Of a stretch of DNA of 29,506 nt, positions 1 to 8,021 are shown piece after piece; the stretch's first letter is position 1; every line of letters begins with the position of its first letter. A program made the position numbers and the translations under genes. Origin of the DNA: Bacillota bacterium (GTDB lineage: Bacteria; Bacillota; Clostridia; Acetivibrionales; DTU013); assembly GCA_023409615.1 (NCBI GenBank), contig JAEYRF010000106.1, positions 1 through 29,506 of the forward strand. Direction: 5' to 3'. Below the pieces are notes generated by a model that worked only from the letters and a program-made list of their open reading frames with translations, had not been told where the DNA came from and did no database searches.

Positions 1-226
1 TGCATGTAATATGTCCACTTGTCTTGTGTATGGAATCAGCATATTGAGTTGCAAAATCGCCAAGTTCGCCAATCGGAGAATATTTTTTTAGTATCACTTC
101 GCCTTCTTTGTCAGTGAATATTTCTAGGGGGTCGCCTTCTCGTATTCTCAATGTTCTTCTGATTTCCTTGGGTATTACTACCCTACCCAAATCATCAATT
201 CTCCGTACAATACCGGTTGCCTTCAA
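1..226 (-). CDS. spoVT: SpoVT, AbrB-type sporulation transcription regulator (N-terminal part, cut by window edge)
   Basis: The frame starts at TTG (226-224), 8 nt after a perfect AGGAGG, and runs off the left edge, so only the first 75 residues are visible. It opens with KATGIVRRIDDLGRVVIPKE, the swapped-hairpin AbrB DNA-binding domain in the form typical of SpoVT, followed by RTLRIREGDPLEIF and the start of what in SpoVT is a C-terminal GAF-like domain. In Bacillus SpoVT is a forespore regulator that modulates sigma-G genes; that role is inferred here from family. AbrB and Abh share the N-terminal domain, but SIHKTSGHITC following the AbrB part fits SpoVT better. It is the last gene of a minus-strand block, separated from the foldase gene by a terminator, so it is probably transcribed on its own. 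Confidence 0.9.
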   Translation of the reverse strand, partial: MKATGIVRRIDDLGRVVIPKEIRRTLRIREGDPLEIFTDKEGEVILKKYSPIGELGDFATQYADSIHKTSGHITC

Positions 227-318
227 TGTCGTTACCTCCTTTTAAATGTTTTAAAGGGAATTCGCACCCTTAAGTTGCTAAACATCCTTCTTAACTGGAT
301 TGTTTCTTACTGCCTTTT

Positions 319-349
319 TAGTATTAATATTTTATTGGAGTTTTATACA
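319..349 (-). promoter_or_regulatory. Candidate sigma-G-type promoter of spoVT
   Basis: On the minus strand TGTATA (349-344) and AATACTA (325-319) are separated by 18 nt. These fit the forespore sigma-G/F style consensus (TGAATA-like -35, CATACTA-like -10) at 5/6 and 6/7 positions, and lie about 95 nt upstream of the TTG start. spoVT is sigma-G dependent in Bacillus, which supports the call. The region is AT-rich, so a chance match is possible. The rest of the gap between spoVT and the foldase gene (241-500) holds only this site and a terminator. Confidence 0.4.
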
Positions 350-428
350 TAAGAGGCGATTTGTGAAAAGTGAAAAACATGTTGGTATAAAACCCACAAG
401 TTTTTACCGGATGGACTTCCAAAAAAAA

Positions 429-463
429 TTACAATTTAAAAGGACTGCCTTGGCAGGCAGTCC
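429..463 (-). terminator. Rho-independent terminator of the foldase gene
   Basis: GGACTGCCT (442-450) and AGGCAGTCC (455-463) form a perfect 9-bp stem with a 4-nt loop. Read on the minus strand it is followed by TTTT and, a little later, a longer T run. It sits about 38 nt past the stop of the foldase gene and insulates spoVT. Confidence 0.85.
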
Positions 464-500
464 CTGGTAAACAGAATAGTCTTGTGATAGATCCTGAAAA

Positions 501-1643
501 TTACTTAATTGACTCGTAGATTGAGTCATTAACTTTATAATCAGCTTCCTTTACCCAATCGGCAAGCTTTTGCTCGTAAAGCTTTATCTTAATGAATGAT
601 GTTCCGTATTCATTATATTCCTTTGCACATTTCAAGCTGACAGGTTCACCCTCTGCATATTTTTCCTCTGTCTTAATTATGTGATACCCCACATCTGTTT
701 CGACAGGCTCTTCAGTAAACTTGCCGGGCTCTAGTGCAAATGCAGCATCTTTGAATTCTGGATAAAAAGAGGCCGTTCTCCCAAACATATAGTCCCCGCC
801 CCTGTCTTTTGATCCTGGATCTTCTGAGTTTTCAACGACAAGTGCTGTAAAGTCCTCACCGGCTTTCAGTCTGACGATTAACTCTTCCGCTTTCTTTTTA
901 GCAGCATCCTTAACTTCCTGTGTTGTGTCTTCAGTAAAGTTGCCAACAAGAATGTGTCTTGCCCAGACTGCTTCTTCAGTGCCCGATCTGAGTTCTGTAT
1001 CTTCTTTATACCATTCTGGATTTGTGCCGTAATACTTATCAACATCAGCATCCGCATCAGAGATAGCGTTAATTTCCTGATACTGATATTTTTGTACAAT
1101 ATAGCTCTGAATCTGCGCATTTCTCAGTACATCTATATCAAATCCATACTCTGCTTCAAATGCCTTATTGGCCTTTATCTTATTTCCTTCGCCATAAACA
1201 TCGATGATGCTCTTTTTAATGTAGTCGTCAAGGTTTTTCGTTTCTTCAGCCGTCAAATCGATCTTTGCATCTTTCGCCTTGATGTATTGTACCTTTGTGT
1301 CTTTTAATGTAGCCAGTGCCTTCTTCTTTGCTACTTCACCGGCGTCCTCGCCGCCTATTTTAGTTGCCCAGAAGATCTCCTCACTGATTGTGGGATCTAC
1401 GTAATAGGCCTCAGCATACATGATCTGTCTCTGGTATTCCAGCTGATACTTAAATTCGTTTGCGGTGATTTTCTGACCGTCTATTGTAGCGACGACACTA
1501 TCCGCATTCAACAGTATCACAAGACCAATTGCAATAACAATAATAACAGCAACAGCAATCAGCCCGTATTTCACAAATATTGGAACCCTGCCTTCTGATG
1601 CTTGAAGACTTTTATTATTAGATTTTACATCTTTCTTATCCAA
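501..1643 (-). CDS. Membrane-anchored parvulin-type peptidylprolyl isomerase (PrsA/SurA-like foldase)
   Basis: A protein of 380 aa that probably folds exported proteins outside the membrane. Residues about 27-46 form one hydrophobic anchor after a short polar N-terminus; there is no lipobox cysteine, so unlike Bacillus PrsA it would be held by a transmembrane helix. VATIDGQKITANEF (51-64) begins a SurA-N-like chaperone region. Residues about 228-326 are the PPIC parvulin domain, with ARHILV, the E-D-P-G-S segment, FYPEFKDAAFAL and GYHIIK; H230 and H321 are the usual active-site histidines. The start is TTG at 1643, seven nt after GGGAGAG. It lies 65 nt downstream of mfd, is followed by a terminator, and may have its own promoter. 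Substrate proteins cannot be told from sequence. Confidence 0.88.
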   Translation of the reverse strand: MDKKDVKSNNKSLQASEGRVPIFVKYGLIAVAVIIVIAIGLVILLNADSVVATIDGQKITANEFKYQLEYQRQIMYAEAYYVDPTISEEIFWATKIGGEDAGEVAKKKALATLKDTKVQYIKAKDAKIDLTAEETKNLDDYIKKSIIDVYGEGNKIKANKAFEAEYGFDIDVLRNAQIQSYIVQKYQYQEINAISDADADVDKYYGTNPEWYKEDTELRSGTEEAVWARHILVGNFTEDTTQEVKDAAKKKAEELIVRLKAGEDFTALVVENSEDPGSKDRGGDYMFGRTASFYPEFKDAAFALEPGKFTEEPVETDVGYHIIKTEEKYAEGEPVSLKCAKEYNEYGTSFIKIKLYEQKLADWVKEADYKVNDSIYESIK

Positions 1644-1694
1644 AGTATTCTCTCCCTGTCTAATTCATTTATTCAGTTCATATTGATTAACTAC

Positions 1695-1722
1695 ATTATA
1701 ATAGATAATCACTGTACTTCAA
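1695..1722 (-). promoter_or_regulatory. Possible sigma-A promoter of the foldase gene
   Basis: On the minus strand TTGAAG (1722-1717) and a perfect TATAAT (1700-1695) are 16 nt apart, in the short gap after mfd; the -35 lies inside the mfd stop region. The -10 is strong and the -35 is 4/6. It would give the foldase a second transcript besides readthrough from mfd. Confidence 0.4.
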
Positions 1723-4700
1723 AGCTTTTTAAATCCTGTAACAAAATTTTAATATTGTCCAGCAGACTTGACCTTTGTCCGGGCAATACCCGCAAAACAA
1801 GATAAGGCGTCGTACCGGCATTGAAAAGAAGCTGTCGCTTATACTTTTCTGCTGCTTTTCCAATCGCCCGGAAGTTAATATTCTTTGCATTTGCTATGCT
1901 GAATATAATTGTTTCGTTTTTTTCCGACACAGATGAAAAATCCAGATCATGAGCAAGCGCTTTGATATGTGCAATTTTTATGAGATTCTCCGCAGGGCCG
2001 GGAATCTCTCCATATCTATCCGTCAGTTCATCATGTATGTCCAGTACATCCTGCTCATCGCGTATAGCGGCAATCTTTTTATACATTTCAATTTTCTTGC
2101 CCTCTGCACCGATGTAGCTATCATCAATATAGGCACTTATATTGAGTTCAATAGTGATCTCAGCCTCTTCCCTCTTCACCGGTTCGCCCTTCAATTCCCT
2201 GACAGCCTCATCCAGAAGCCTGCAATACATGTCATACCCCACCGACTCCATATGTCCGTGCTGCTCAGAACCCAGCAAATTACCGGCGCCGCGGATCTCC
2301 ATATCGCGCATGGCGATCTTAAAACCCGAACCCAACTCTGTAAATTCCTTTATTGCCTGAAGTCTTTTTTCAGCAATCTCAGTTACAATCTTATCTTTTT
2401 TATATGTGATATATGCATATGCAAGCCGATTCGAACGCCCAACTCTGCCCCTAAGCTGGTAAAGCTGTGCCAGACCCATCCTGTCAGCATCCTCGACAAT
2501 TATCGTGTTAACATTGGGCATATCAAGGCCTGATTCAATGATGGTGGTACATACAAGTACGTCAAACTCGCCTCTGATAAAACTCATCATCACATCCTCA
2601 AGTTGTCTTTCATCCATCTGTCCGTGAGCAACAGCAATTCTTGCCTCCGGAACCATCATCTGAAGTTCGGAGGCTCTGATATCAATGGTACGAACACGAT
2701 TATACAGGTAAAAAACCTGACCCTGCCTTCCGATTTCCCTGATGATAGCATCTTTCACCACATCTTTGTTGTACTCCATCACATATGTCTGTACAGGATA
2801 TCTCTCTTCCGGAGGGTCCTCTATTACACTGATGTCGCGAATCCCAACCAATGACATGTGTAACGTACGAGGTATAGGTGTTGCTGTAAGCGTCAGTACA
2901 TCGACGCCAGGTGCAAAATTTTTCAGTCGTTCCTTGTGGGCTACGCCAAAGCGCTGTTCTTCATCAACAACAAGAAGCCCCAGTTCCTTGAAATGTATAT
3001 CCTTCTGCAGAAGTCTGTGCGTGCCGATCAGGACATCTACATTTCCCGTTTTTACATCCTTTAAGATTCTTTTCTGGTCAGACTGGGTGCGAAAACGGCT
3101 GATGACATCCACTGTGACCGGAAAATCCTTCAACCTTTCAACAAAGCTGTTATACTGCTGTTGGGCCAGAACAGTCGTTGGAACCAGATATGCAACCTGT
3201 CTGCCATCCATAGCCGCCTTAAAAATGGCACGTATGGCCACTTCGGTCTTTCCGTAGCCTACATCGCCACATAACAGCCTCTCCATAACTCTGCCGGATT
3301 CCATATCTTCCTTGATTTCTTCAATGCATTTTAACTGATCGTCCGTTTCCTCATATGGAAACTGTTCCTCAAACTGCTTCTGCCAAACGGTATCTTTCGA
3401 GTAAGCAAACCCTTTTGCAGCCTGCCTTTGGGCATATATCCTGATAAGTTCTGCAGCCAGCTCCCTCAGCGATTCCTTCACCCTGCTTTTTGTCTTGATC
3501 CAGTCTGATCCACCGAGTTTACTGACTTTTGGTTGTTTCCCCTCGGAACCGATATATTTCTGAATCAGATCCAACTGGTTGGTGGGTATATATAGAAAAG
3601 CCCCATCCTGATAGCGGATCTTCAGATAATCCTTTTTTACGCTCTCGACCATAAGCTTCTCAATGCCTATGTACTGACCGATCCCATGAGCCTGATGAAC
3701 CACATAATCACCGACACTCAGATCTGAAAATAAACTGATCGGGCGTCCTTTGTGTTTGCTCGAAGTTTTAGCAAGCTTCTTTCTATCCTGTCCAAATACC
3801 TCTTTATCACTGACCACAACAAACCCGATGGTAGGATATTCAAATCCCCTGTTCACGCTGCCATGGGTAATGACAACCTGTCCGGGCTGTACAGGTTCGG
3901 CGGCGGTATCCGTATATACAGCTTCGATATTCTTCTCAAACAAAGTTTCCCGCAGTCGCTCCCCGCGCCCCCTTGTTCCGGAAAGCAGCAACACCCTGTT
4001 CTTATCCTTCTTCCAACCGGCAAGACTTCCTGCCAGCAAATCAACATTACCCTGAAAAGAGCCCATAATCCTGCATGGAATATTATATACAACACCGTTT
4101 ATAAGCTGGTTCTCTGCATGGATCATATTCATGCTGAGAACTTTTTTCCTTTCAGTCTTTAGCAGGATTGTTTCGTAATCAAAATGCATGCTCCTAAGTT
4201 GAGGCAGCAACTGTCCCTTTTCGAGCATAGCCTTACATATCTCGCCATGCTCAAGCAGCAGATTATCCAGCCTCTGCTTTTGCCTGAACGGTTCGTCCAT
4301 AAATACAAGCGGATCACCCACCGCATAATCCAGAAGAGAAAACGCCGGATCTGCAATATATGGAATATACCTGTCGATTCCCGGGAAATACCAAGATTCC
4401 TTCAGTCGTTCCATATCACCATTGACTCTCTGGGTAAGGCTTTGATTCTTCTTCCCCACCTGTATCATATCAGCTCCAATGGCTGCTATGATTTCCTTCT
4501 TCCTCACGGGAGCATAAATTATCTCACGAGCCGGTATAATCCTTACACTGTCTATTTGACCTGTTGATCGCTGAGTATTAACATCAAACATTCGAATGGA
4601 GTCGATTTCGTCCCCGAACAATTCCAGCCGTACTGCATTTTCTGCATCTATTGAAAAAATATCAATGATACCGCCCCGCACTGCATATTGGCCATGCCTT

Positions 4701-5203
4701 TCGACGTATTCCACTCTCTCATAGGCCATCATAATAAGCTTGCGTGTAAGATCCTCCAGATCTATCCGGCTATGATAATCGATTTCTATTATCCCGCTGT
4801 TTAAAAGATCCGGATGGACCAACTTGTGAGAAATGGCTTCCACAGACGTTATCACCAGGGCATAATCACCCCTGCTGACACGATCAAGGACCATAAGCCT
4901 TTGATAAACAGTATCATAGCTCTTGGCTTCTACGTCATAGAGCATGATCTCCTTGGCGGGATAAAACAGAACATCTTCGCCAAGAAAAAAAGAAAAGTCC
5001 TCAAATAACTTTCTGGCCTGCATTTCATTATGGGCAACAAAAATGCCCTTCTGTCTTGAATGGTGGCAAAGGGCATAACAAATATGAGCCTTCTGAGACT
5101 CAGAGGGCCCAATAATATTTACAGGCCTTTTATAGTTCATTACAGATGACAAGACCTGTTTGTATTCTTCCAATTCAAGCAAAGGAGTGACAAAATTTAT
5201 CAT
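1709..5203 (-). CDS. mfd: Transcription-repair coupling factor Mfd
   Basis: A superfamily 2 DNA translocase that pushes stalled RNA polymerase off damaged DNA and recruits UvrA. Full length (1164 aa from this start). The N-terminal third is the UvrB-like module. A CarD-like RNA-polymerase interaction domain follows at about residues 495-560 (VGDYVVHQAHGIGQYIGIEK). The helicase core has Walker A GDVGYGKTE near 645, the DEEQ box near 746, TATPIPRTL, and the motif VI region QLRGRVGRS. The C-terminal TRCF domain ends in SFEVQ. The ATG at 5203 is preceded by GGAAGG; a GTG four codons upstream (5215) is in frame but has no visible ribosome site. It starts about 30 nt after pth, so it is very likely in the glmU-prs-pth-mfd operon. 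Confidence 0.97.
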   Translation of the reverse strand: MINFVTPLLELEEYKQVLSSVMNYKRPVNIIGPSESQKAHICYALCHHSRQKGIFVAHNEMQARKLFEDFSFFLGEDVLFYPAKEIMLYDVEAKSYDTVYQRLMVLDRVSRGDYALVITSVEAISHKLVHPDLLNSGIIEIDYHSRIDLEDLTRKLIMMAYERVEYVERHGQYAVRGGIIDIFSIDAENAVRLELFGDEIDSIRMFDVNTQRSTGQIDSVRIIPAREIIYAPVRKKEIIAAIGADMIQVGKKNQSLTQRVNGDMERLKESWYFPGIDRYIPYIADPAFSLLDYAVGDPLVFMDEPFRQKQRLDNLLLEHGEICKAMLEKGQLLPQLRSMHFDYETILLKTERKKVLSMNMIHAENQLINGVVYNIPCRIMGSFQGNVDLLAGSLAGWKKDKNRVLLLSGTRGRGERLRETLFEKNIEAVYTDTAAEPVQPGQVVITHGSVNRGFEYPTIGFVVVSDKEVFGQDRKKLAKTSSKHKGRPISLFSDLSVGDYVVHQAHGIGQYIGIEKLMVESVKKDYLKIRYQDGAFLYIPTNQLDLIQKYIGSEGKQPKVSKLGGSDWIKTKSRVKESLRELAAELIRIYAQRQAAKGFAYSKDTVWQKQFEEQFPYEETDDQLKCIEEIKEDMESGRVMERLLCGDVGYGKTEVAIRAIFKAAMDGRQVAYLVPTTVLAQQQYNSFVERLKDFPVTVDVISRFRTQSDQKRILKDVKTGNVDVLIGTHRLLQKDIHFKELGLLVVDEEQRFGVAHKERLKNFAPGVDVLTLTATPIPRTLHMSLVGIRDISVIEDPPEERYPVQTYVMEYNKDVVKDAIIREIGRQGQVFYLYNRVRTIDIRASELQMMVPEARIAVAHGQMDERQLEDVMMSFIRGEFDVLVCTTIIESGLDMPNVNTIIVEDADRMGLAQLYQLRGRVGRSNRLAYAYITYKKDKIVTEIAEKRLQAIKEFTELGSGFKIAMRDMEIRGAGNLLGSEQHGHMESVGYDMYCRLLDEAVRELKGEPVKREEAEITIELNISAYIDDSYIGAEGKKIEMYKKIAAIRDEQDVLDIHDELTDRYGEIPGPAENLIKIAHIKALAHDLDFSSVSEKNETIIFSIANAKNINFRAIGKAAEKYKRQLLFNAGTTPYLVLRVLPGQRSSLLDNIKILLQDLKSFEVQ

Positions 5204-5234
5204 AAAACCTTCCACACTTGTGCTTTAAGTTACT

Positions 5235-5810
5235 TTACCGTTCTCCATTGTACAGGTTCATTGCAGCTTCAACACCGGAGTGAATAATTGCCGCAGAAGC
5301 CTCTGCCGCTCTTTCAATACTCTTTGCGACCTCGGCTCTTTCTTCTGCATTGAATTTGCTCAGCACATAGTCTGCCAGATCCCACTCCTCCGGTGCTTTT
5401 CCGATTCCTATCCGGATGCGCGGGAATTCGTCGGACCTAAGTTGATATATAACGGATCTCATTCCGTTATGAGTGCCGGAACTGCCTTTCGGGCGAATCC
5501 TTATCGTACCAACAGGAAGATCCACATCATCATATATTACAATAAGGTTCTCCATCGGCAGTCTGTACCATTCGGCGATTTCATAGATGCTCTCCCCACT
5601 GAGGTTCATAAACGTCTGCGGCTTGACAAGAATAACCCGCTCGCCCTTTATGATGCCATCTCCTGTAAGGGCTTTGTGCTTCAGGCGGTTCACCTTAATT
5701 CCAAATTTAGCGGAGAGAACATCTATTGCACTGAACCCGACATTGTGTCTGGTGTTCTCATATTTTTTACCCGGATTTCCCAATCCGACAATAACGGTCA
5801 GTTTCTCCAA
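5235..5810 (-). CDS. pth: Peptidyl-tRNA hydrolase
   Basis: Frees tRNA from peptidyl-tRNA that drops off the ribosome. From the chosen start it is 191 aa, the normal family length. It opens EKLTVIVGLGNPGKKYENTR then HNVGF, with N12 and catalytic H22, followed by VKPQTFMNLSG and VIYDDVDLP, whose aspartate pairs with the histidine, and RIGIGKAP. The start is TTG at 5810 after GGGGGTG with 5 nt spacing. The frame stays open to 5873, but that longer form would overlap the end of prs and adds 21 residues not found in the family. It sits 19 nt after prs and just before mfd, the usual Firmicute order. Confidence 0.96.
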   Translation of the reverse strand: MEKLTVIVGLGNPGKKYENTRHNVGFSAIDVLSAKFGIKVNRLKHKALTGDGIIKGERVILVKPQTFMNLSGESIYEIAEWYRLPMENLIVIYDDVDLPVGTIRIRPKGSSGTHNGMRSVIYQLRSDEFPRIRIGIGKAPEEWDLADYVLSKFNAEERAEVAKSIERAAEASAAIIHSGVEAAMNLYNGER

Positions 5811-5829
5811 TGCAGCACCCCCGTATGGC

Positions 5830-6792
5830 TCATTCCTTCTGAGTAAAAATTGTGCTGATGGATATGTCACCATATATTCTTTCTATCGCCTCTGCAAATA
5901 TAGCAGCAACAGAAAGTGAAGTAAGTTTTTTAGTAGGCTTACCCTCCGGGAGTGGAATAGTATTGAGCATAACCAATTCCTTGATACAGGACTCTTCAAT
6001 CCTGTCACAGGCCGGCCCTGAAAGCACTCCGTGTGTACAGCAAGCATACACTTCTTTTGCGCCCATATCCATTAACGCATTGGCGCCATTTACTATGGTT
6101 CCTCCTGTGTCAATCAGGTCATCGATCAGAACAACTCTCTTATTATTTACATCTCCGACCACATTCATAATCTCACTGACGTTGGCCTTCGGCCTTCTCT
6201 TATCGATGATTGCAATGGGTATATCAAGCCACTCGGCAAATTTCCTTGTACGGGTAACACTGCCTACATCAGGAGATACAGCTACCACATCACTGGTGTC
6301 TCCAAAAAGCTTCTTAAAGTAACCGGTCATAGCAGGCACTCCAAGCAGGTGATCCACCGGGATGTCAAAAAACCCCTGAAGCTGCGGAGTGTGTAAATCC
6401 ATTGTCAACACCCTGTCAGCTCCGGCAACTGTAATCAAGTTTGCAACCAGCTTGGCGGAGATTGGATCTCTCGCCTTTGCCTTTCTATCCTGACGTGCAT
6501 ACCCGAAATAAGGCATTACAGCAGTGATTCTGCCTGCGGATGCCCTTCTTAATGCATCTATAATAATTAGAAGTTCTACAAGGTTATCATTGACAGGAGT
6601 ACATGTGGATTGTATCACGAATACATCGGATCCCCTGACAACCTCGCCGATATTAATGGCACATTCGCCATCGCTGAATTTTCCAACGGTTGCAACTCCC
6701 AAAGGTAATCCTATCTTCTCTCCGATTTCCTCAGCCAGAGCCCGGTTTGAGTTTCCTGAAAATATTTTGATGTCTTTACCGTGCAGATTCAT
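5830..6792 (-). CDS. prs: Ribose-phosphate pyrophosphokinase (PRPP synthetase)
   Basis: Makes phosphoribosyl pyrophosphate from ribose 5-phosphate and ATP for nucleotide, histidine and tryptophan synthesis; cytosolic. 320 aa, the normal class I length. Visible motifs are FSDGE (39-43), the flexible ATP loop YFGYARQDRK (95-104), MDLHTPQLQGFF (131-142) and the PRPP-binding loop IDDLIDTGGT (223-232). ATG at 6792 follows AAAGGAG with good spacing. It lies 33 nt after the glmU-like gene and 19 nt before pth, so the three are probably co-transcribed. Its product is also the effector sensed by PurR, encoded three genes upstream. Confidence 0.97.
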   Translation of the reverse strand: MNLHGKDIKIFSGNSNRALAEEIGEKIGLPLGVATVGKFSDGECAINIGEVVRGSDVFVIQSTCTPVNDNLVELLIIIDALRRASAGRITAVMPYFGYARQDRKAKARDPISAKLVANLITVAGADRVLTMDLHTPQLQGFFDIPVDHLLGVPAMTGYFKKLFGDTSDVVAVSPDVGSVTRTRKFAEWLDIPIAIIDKRRPKANVSEIMNVVGDVNNKRVVLIDDLIDTGGTIVNGANALMDMGAKEVYACCTHGVLSGPACDRIEESCIKELVMLNTIPLPEGKPTKKLTSLSVAAIFAEAIERIYGDISISTIFTQKE

Positions 6793-6825
6793 TTCAATGC
6801 TCCTTTATTGTTATGATGTATTATC

Positions 6826-7566
6826 TTAAAGCTTGCTGCCTCTTCTTTCAAGAATGCCGGATGCCTGCCGAAGCTGTACCTGATCATTGATCCCAAGCAC
6901 CTCATCACTATCTTCAATTTTATATACACCTACACAATACCCTTTTGACAAGATAATCTCAAGTGTATCAGTAAGGTAATATTCGCATTGGTCATTATCG
7001 TTCTTTAAAAGCTGAAGTGCATCGGCCAGTTCCTTCGATGAAAAAACATACATTCCGGAATTTATCTCCCGGATTGCTCTTTCACTCTCGCTGGCATCGC
7101 GATGTTCTACTATTTTTGCAAAATTCCCCTCACGGTCCCTGAGTATACGTCCGTATCCGTAAGGATCCGGCAAATCCGCTGTGAGAACTATAGCTTTATA
7201 GTTTCCATTTTTCATATATTCAATTGCATTTCTTATTGTCTTAGCAGAAATGAGTGGTGTATCACCACATAGCACTACTATAGAGCCGTCTCCGCCTAAA
7301 TAACGGCTGGCCTGCTGTACAGCATGTCCGGTGCCAAGGCGCTGCTCCTGCATTACATAATCGACCTTGTTCCCCATACATTCCATCACTTGTTCAGCCT
7401 TATGTCCAACTATGACAACACACTTTTCAATGCCTGCATCGCGTGCTGCTTCATATACCCATTCTATCATTGCCTTGCCGTTCACATTGTGGATGACCTT
7501 TGCTATATCCGATTTCATCCTCTTTCCTTCACCGGCAGCAAGAATCAGGGCGGTAACATATCCCAT
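6826..7566 (-). CDS. GlmU-like UDP-GlcNAc pyrophosphorylase lacking the acetyltransferase domain
   Basis: Only 246 aa, against about 450 for bifunctional GlmU. The whole nucleotidyltransferase half is present: ALILAAGEGKRMKS (about 6-19) binds UTP, then QEQRLGTGHAVQ, VVLCGDTPL with the metal-binding aspartate, YGYGRI, KIVEHRD and EINSGMYVF. The helix that links to the left-handed beta-helix is reached (VLGINDQVQLRQASGILERR), but the protein then ends GSKL and stop. Only 33 nt separate it from prs, so no hidden second half is encoded downstream. It should join UTP and GlcNAc-1-phosphate; the acetyl transfer step must be supplied elsewhere. It occupies the normal glmU slot beside spoVG and prs, so it is probably the real orthologue rather than a stray transferase. 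Own sigma-A-type promoter. Confidence 0.9.
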   Translation of the reverse strand: MGYVTALILAAGEGKRMKSDIAKVIHNVNGKAMIEWVYEAARDAGIEKCVVIVGHKAEQVMECMGNKVDYVMQEQRLGTGHAVQQASRYLGGDGSIVVLCGDTPLISAKTIRNAIEYMKNGNYKAIVLTADLPDPYGYGRILRDREGNFAKIVEHRDASESERAIREINSGMYVFSSKELADALQLLKNDNDQCEYYLTDTLEIILSKGYCVGVYKIEDSDEVLGINDQVQLRQASGILERRGSKL

Positions 7567-7597
7567 ATTAGTGTTTATCCTTTCAGGTTCCGCATCT

Positions 7598-7626
7598 ATT
7601 ATTACACTATTTATAGCTTATTTCAA
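7598..7626 (-). promoter_or_regulatory. Sigma-A-type promoter of the glmU-prs-pth-mfd operon
   Basis: Minus-strand TTGAAA (7626-7621) and AATAAT (7603-7598) are separated by 17 nt, directly after the spoVG terminator and about 30 nt upstream of the glmU-like start. Both hexamers match the consensus at 5/6. Confidence 0.6.
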
Positions 7627-7629
7627 CAC

Positions 7630-7656
7630 AAAAAAGACACTTCATTGTAAAGTGCC
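7630..7656 (-). terminator. Rho-independent terminator of spoVG
   Basis: On the minus strand GGCACTT (7656-7650) pairs with AAGTGTC (7642-7636), including one G-U pair, around a 7-nt loop, followed by six T. It ends the spoVG transcript 9 nt after the stop codon. Confidence 0.8.
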
Positions 7657-7665
7657 TTTATAAGT

Positions 7666-7932
7666 CTACTCTTCAGCTGTCGTTGTCGAAATATATTTAT
7701 CAAGTATGGCCTTCTGAATTTTATCTCGGGTAACTGCGTTGATGGGGTGTGCAATATCCTTAAACTCACCGTCGGGTGTTTTACGGCTTGGCATCGCTAT
7801 GAACAGGCCGCTCTGGCTCTCAATAACCTTGATATCATGAACTACGAACTCATTATCAAAGGTTACCGATACGACCGCTTTCATTTTGCCCTCAACGTCT
7901 ATCTTTCTAATGCGGACATCTGTGATTTCCAT
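7666..7932 (-). CDS. spoVG: SpoVG, small RNA/DNA-binding regulator
   Basis: An 88-aa protein matching SpoVG along its length: ITDVRIRKIDVEGKMKAVVS, the F-V-V-H-D-I-K-V segment, GLFIAMPSRKTPDGEFKDIAHPI and the C-terminal helix with the basic DNA/RNA-contact region. In Bacillus it affects septation and spore cortex formation; in Staphylococcus and Listeria it is a nucleic-acid-binding global regulator. ATG at 7932 follows GGTGGGAG with about 6 nt spacing. It is flanked by a sigma-H-type promoter and a strong terminator, so it appears to be a single-gene unit between purR and glmU, as in Bacillus. Confidence 0.97.
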   Translation of the reverse strand: MEITDVRIRKIDVEGKMKAVVSVTFDNEFVVHDIKVIESQSGLFIAMPSRKTPDGEFKDIAHPINAVTRDKIQKAILDKYISTTTAEE

Positions 7933-7972
7933 AAGCTGCTCCCACCTTCCTTATAATAGTGTACTTTTATAT

Positions 7973-7997
7973 ATTCTATAAAAAAAATTATTTTCCT
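7973..7997 (-). promoter_or_regulatory. Sigma-H-type promoter of spoVG
   Basis: Minus-strand AGGAAAA (7997-7991) and GAAT (7976-7973) are 14 nt apart, matching the early-sporulation sigma-H pattern (RnAGGAWWW, RnnGAAT) known for Bacillus spoVG. The predicted transcript starts near 7966 and has a leader of about 35 nt. Confidence 0.6.
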
Positions 7998-8021
7998 TCT
8001 TATCTTTTACAATTTTAATAT

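Noticed and set aside
1949..2533. Long plus-strand open frame opposite mfd
   Set aside because: It lies entirely antisense to conserved mfd coding sequence, has no ribosome site and no recognisable protein features.
5811..5873. Longer N-terminus for Pth
   Set aside because: It would overlap the end of prs by 44 nt, adds residues not seen in the family, and the TTG at 5810 has its own ribosome site.
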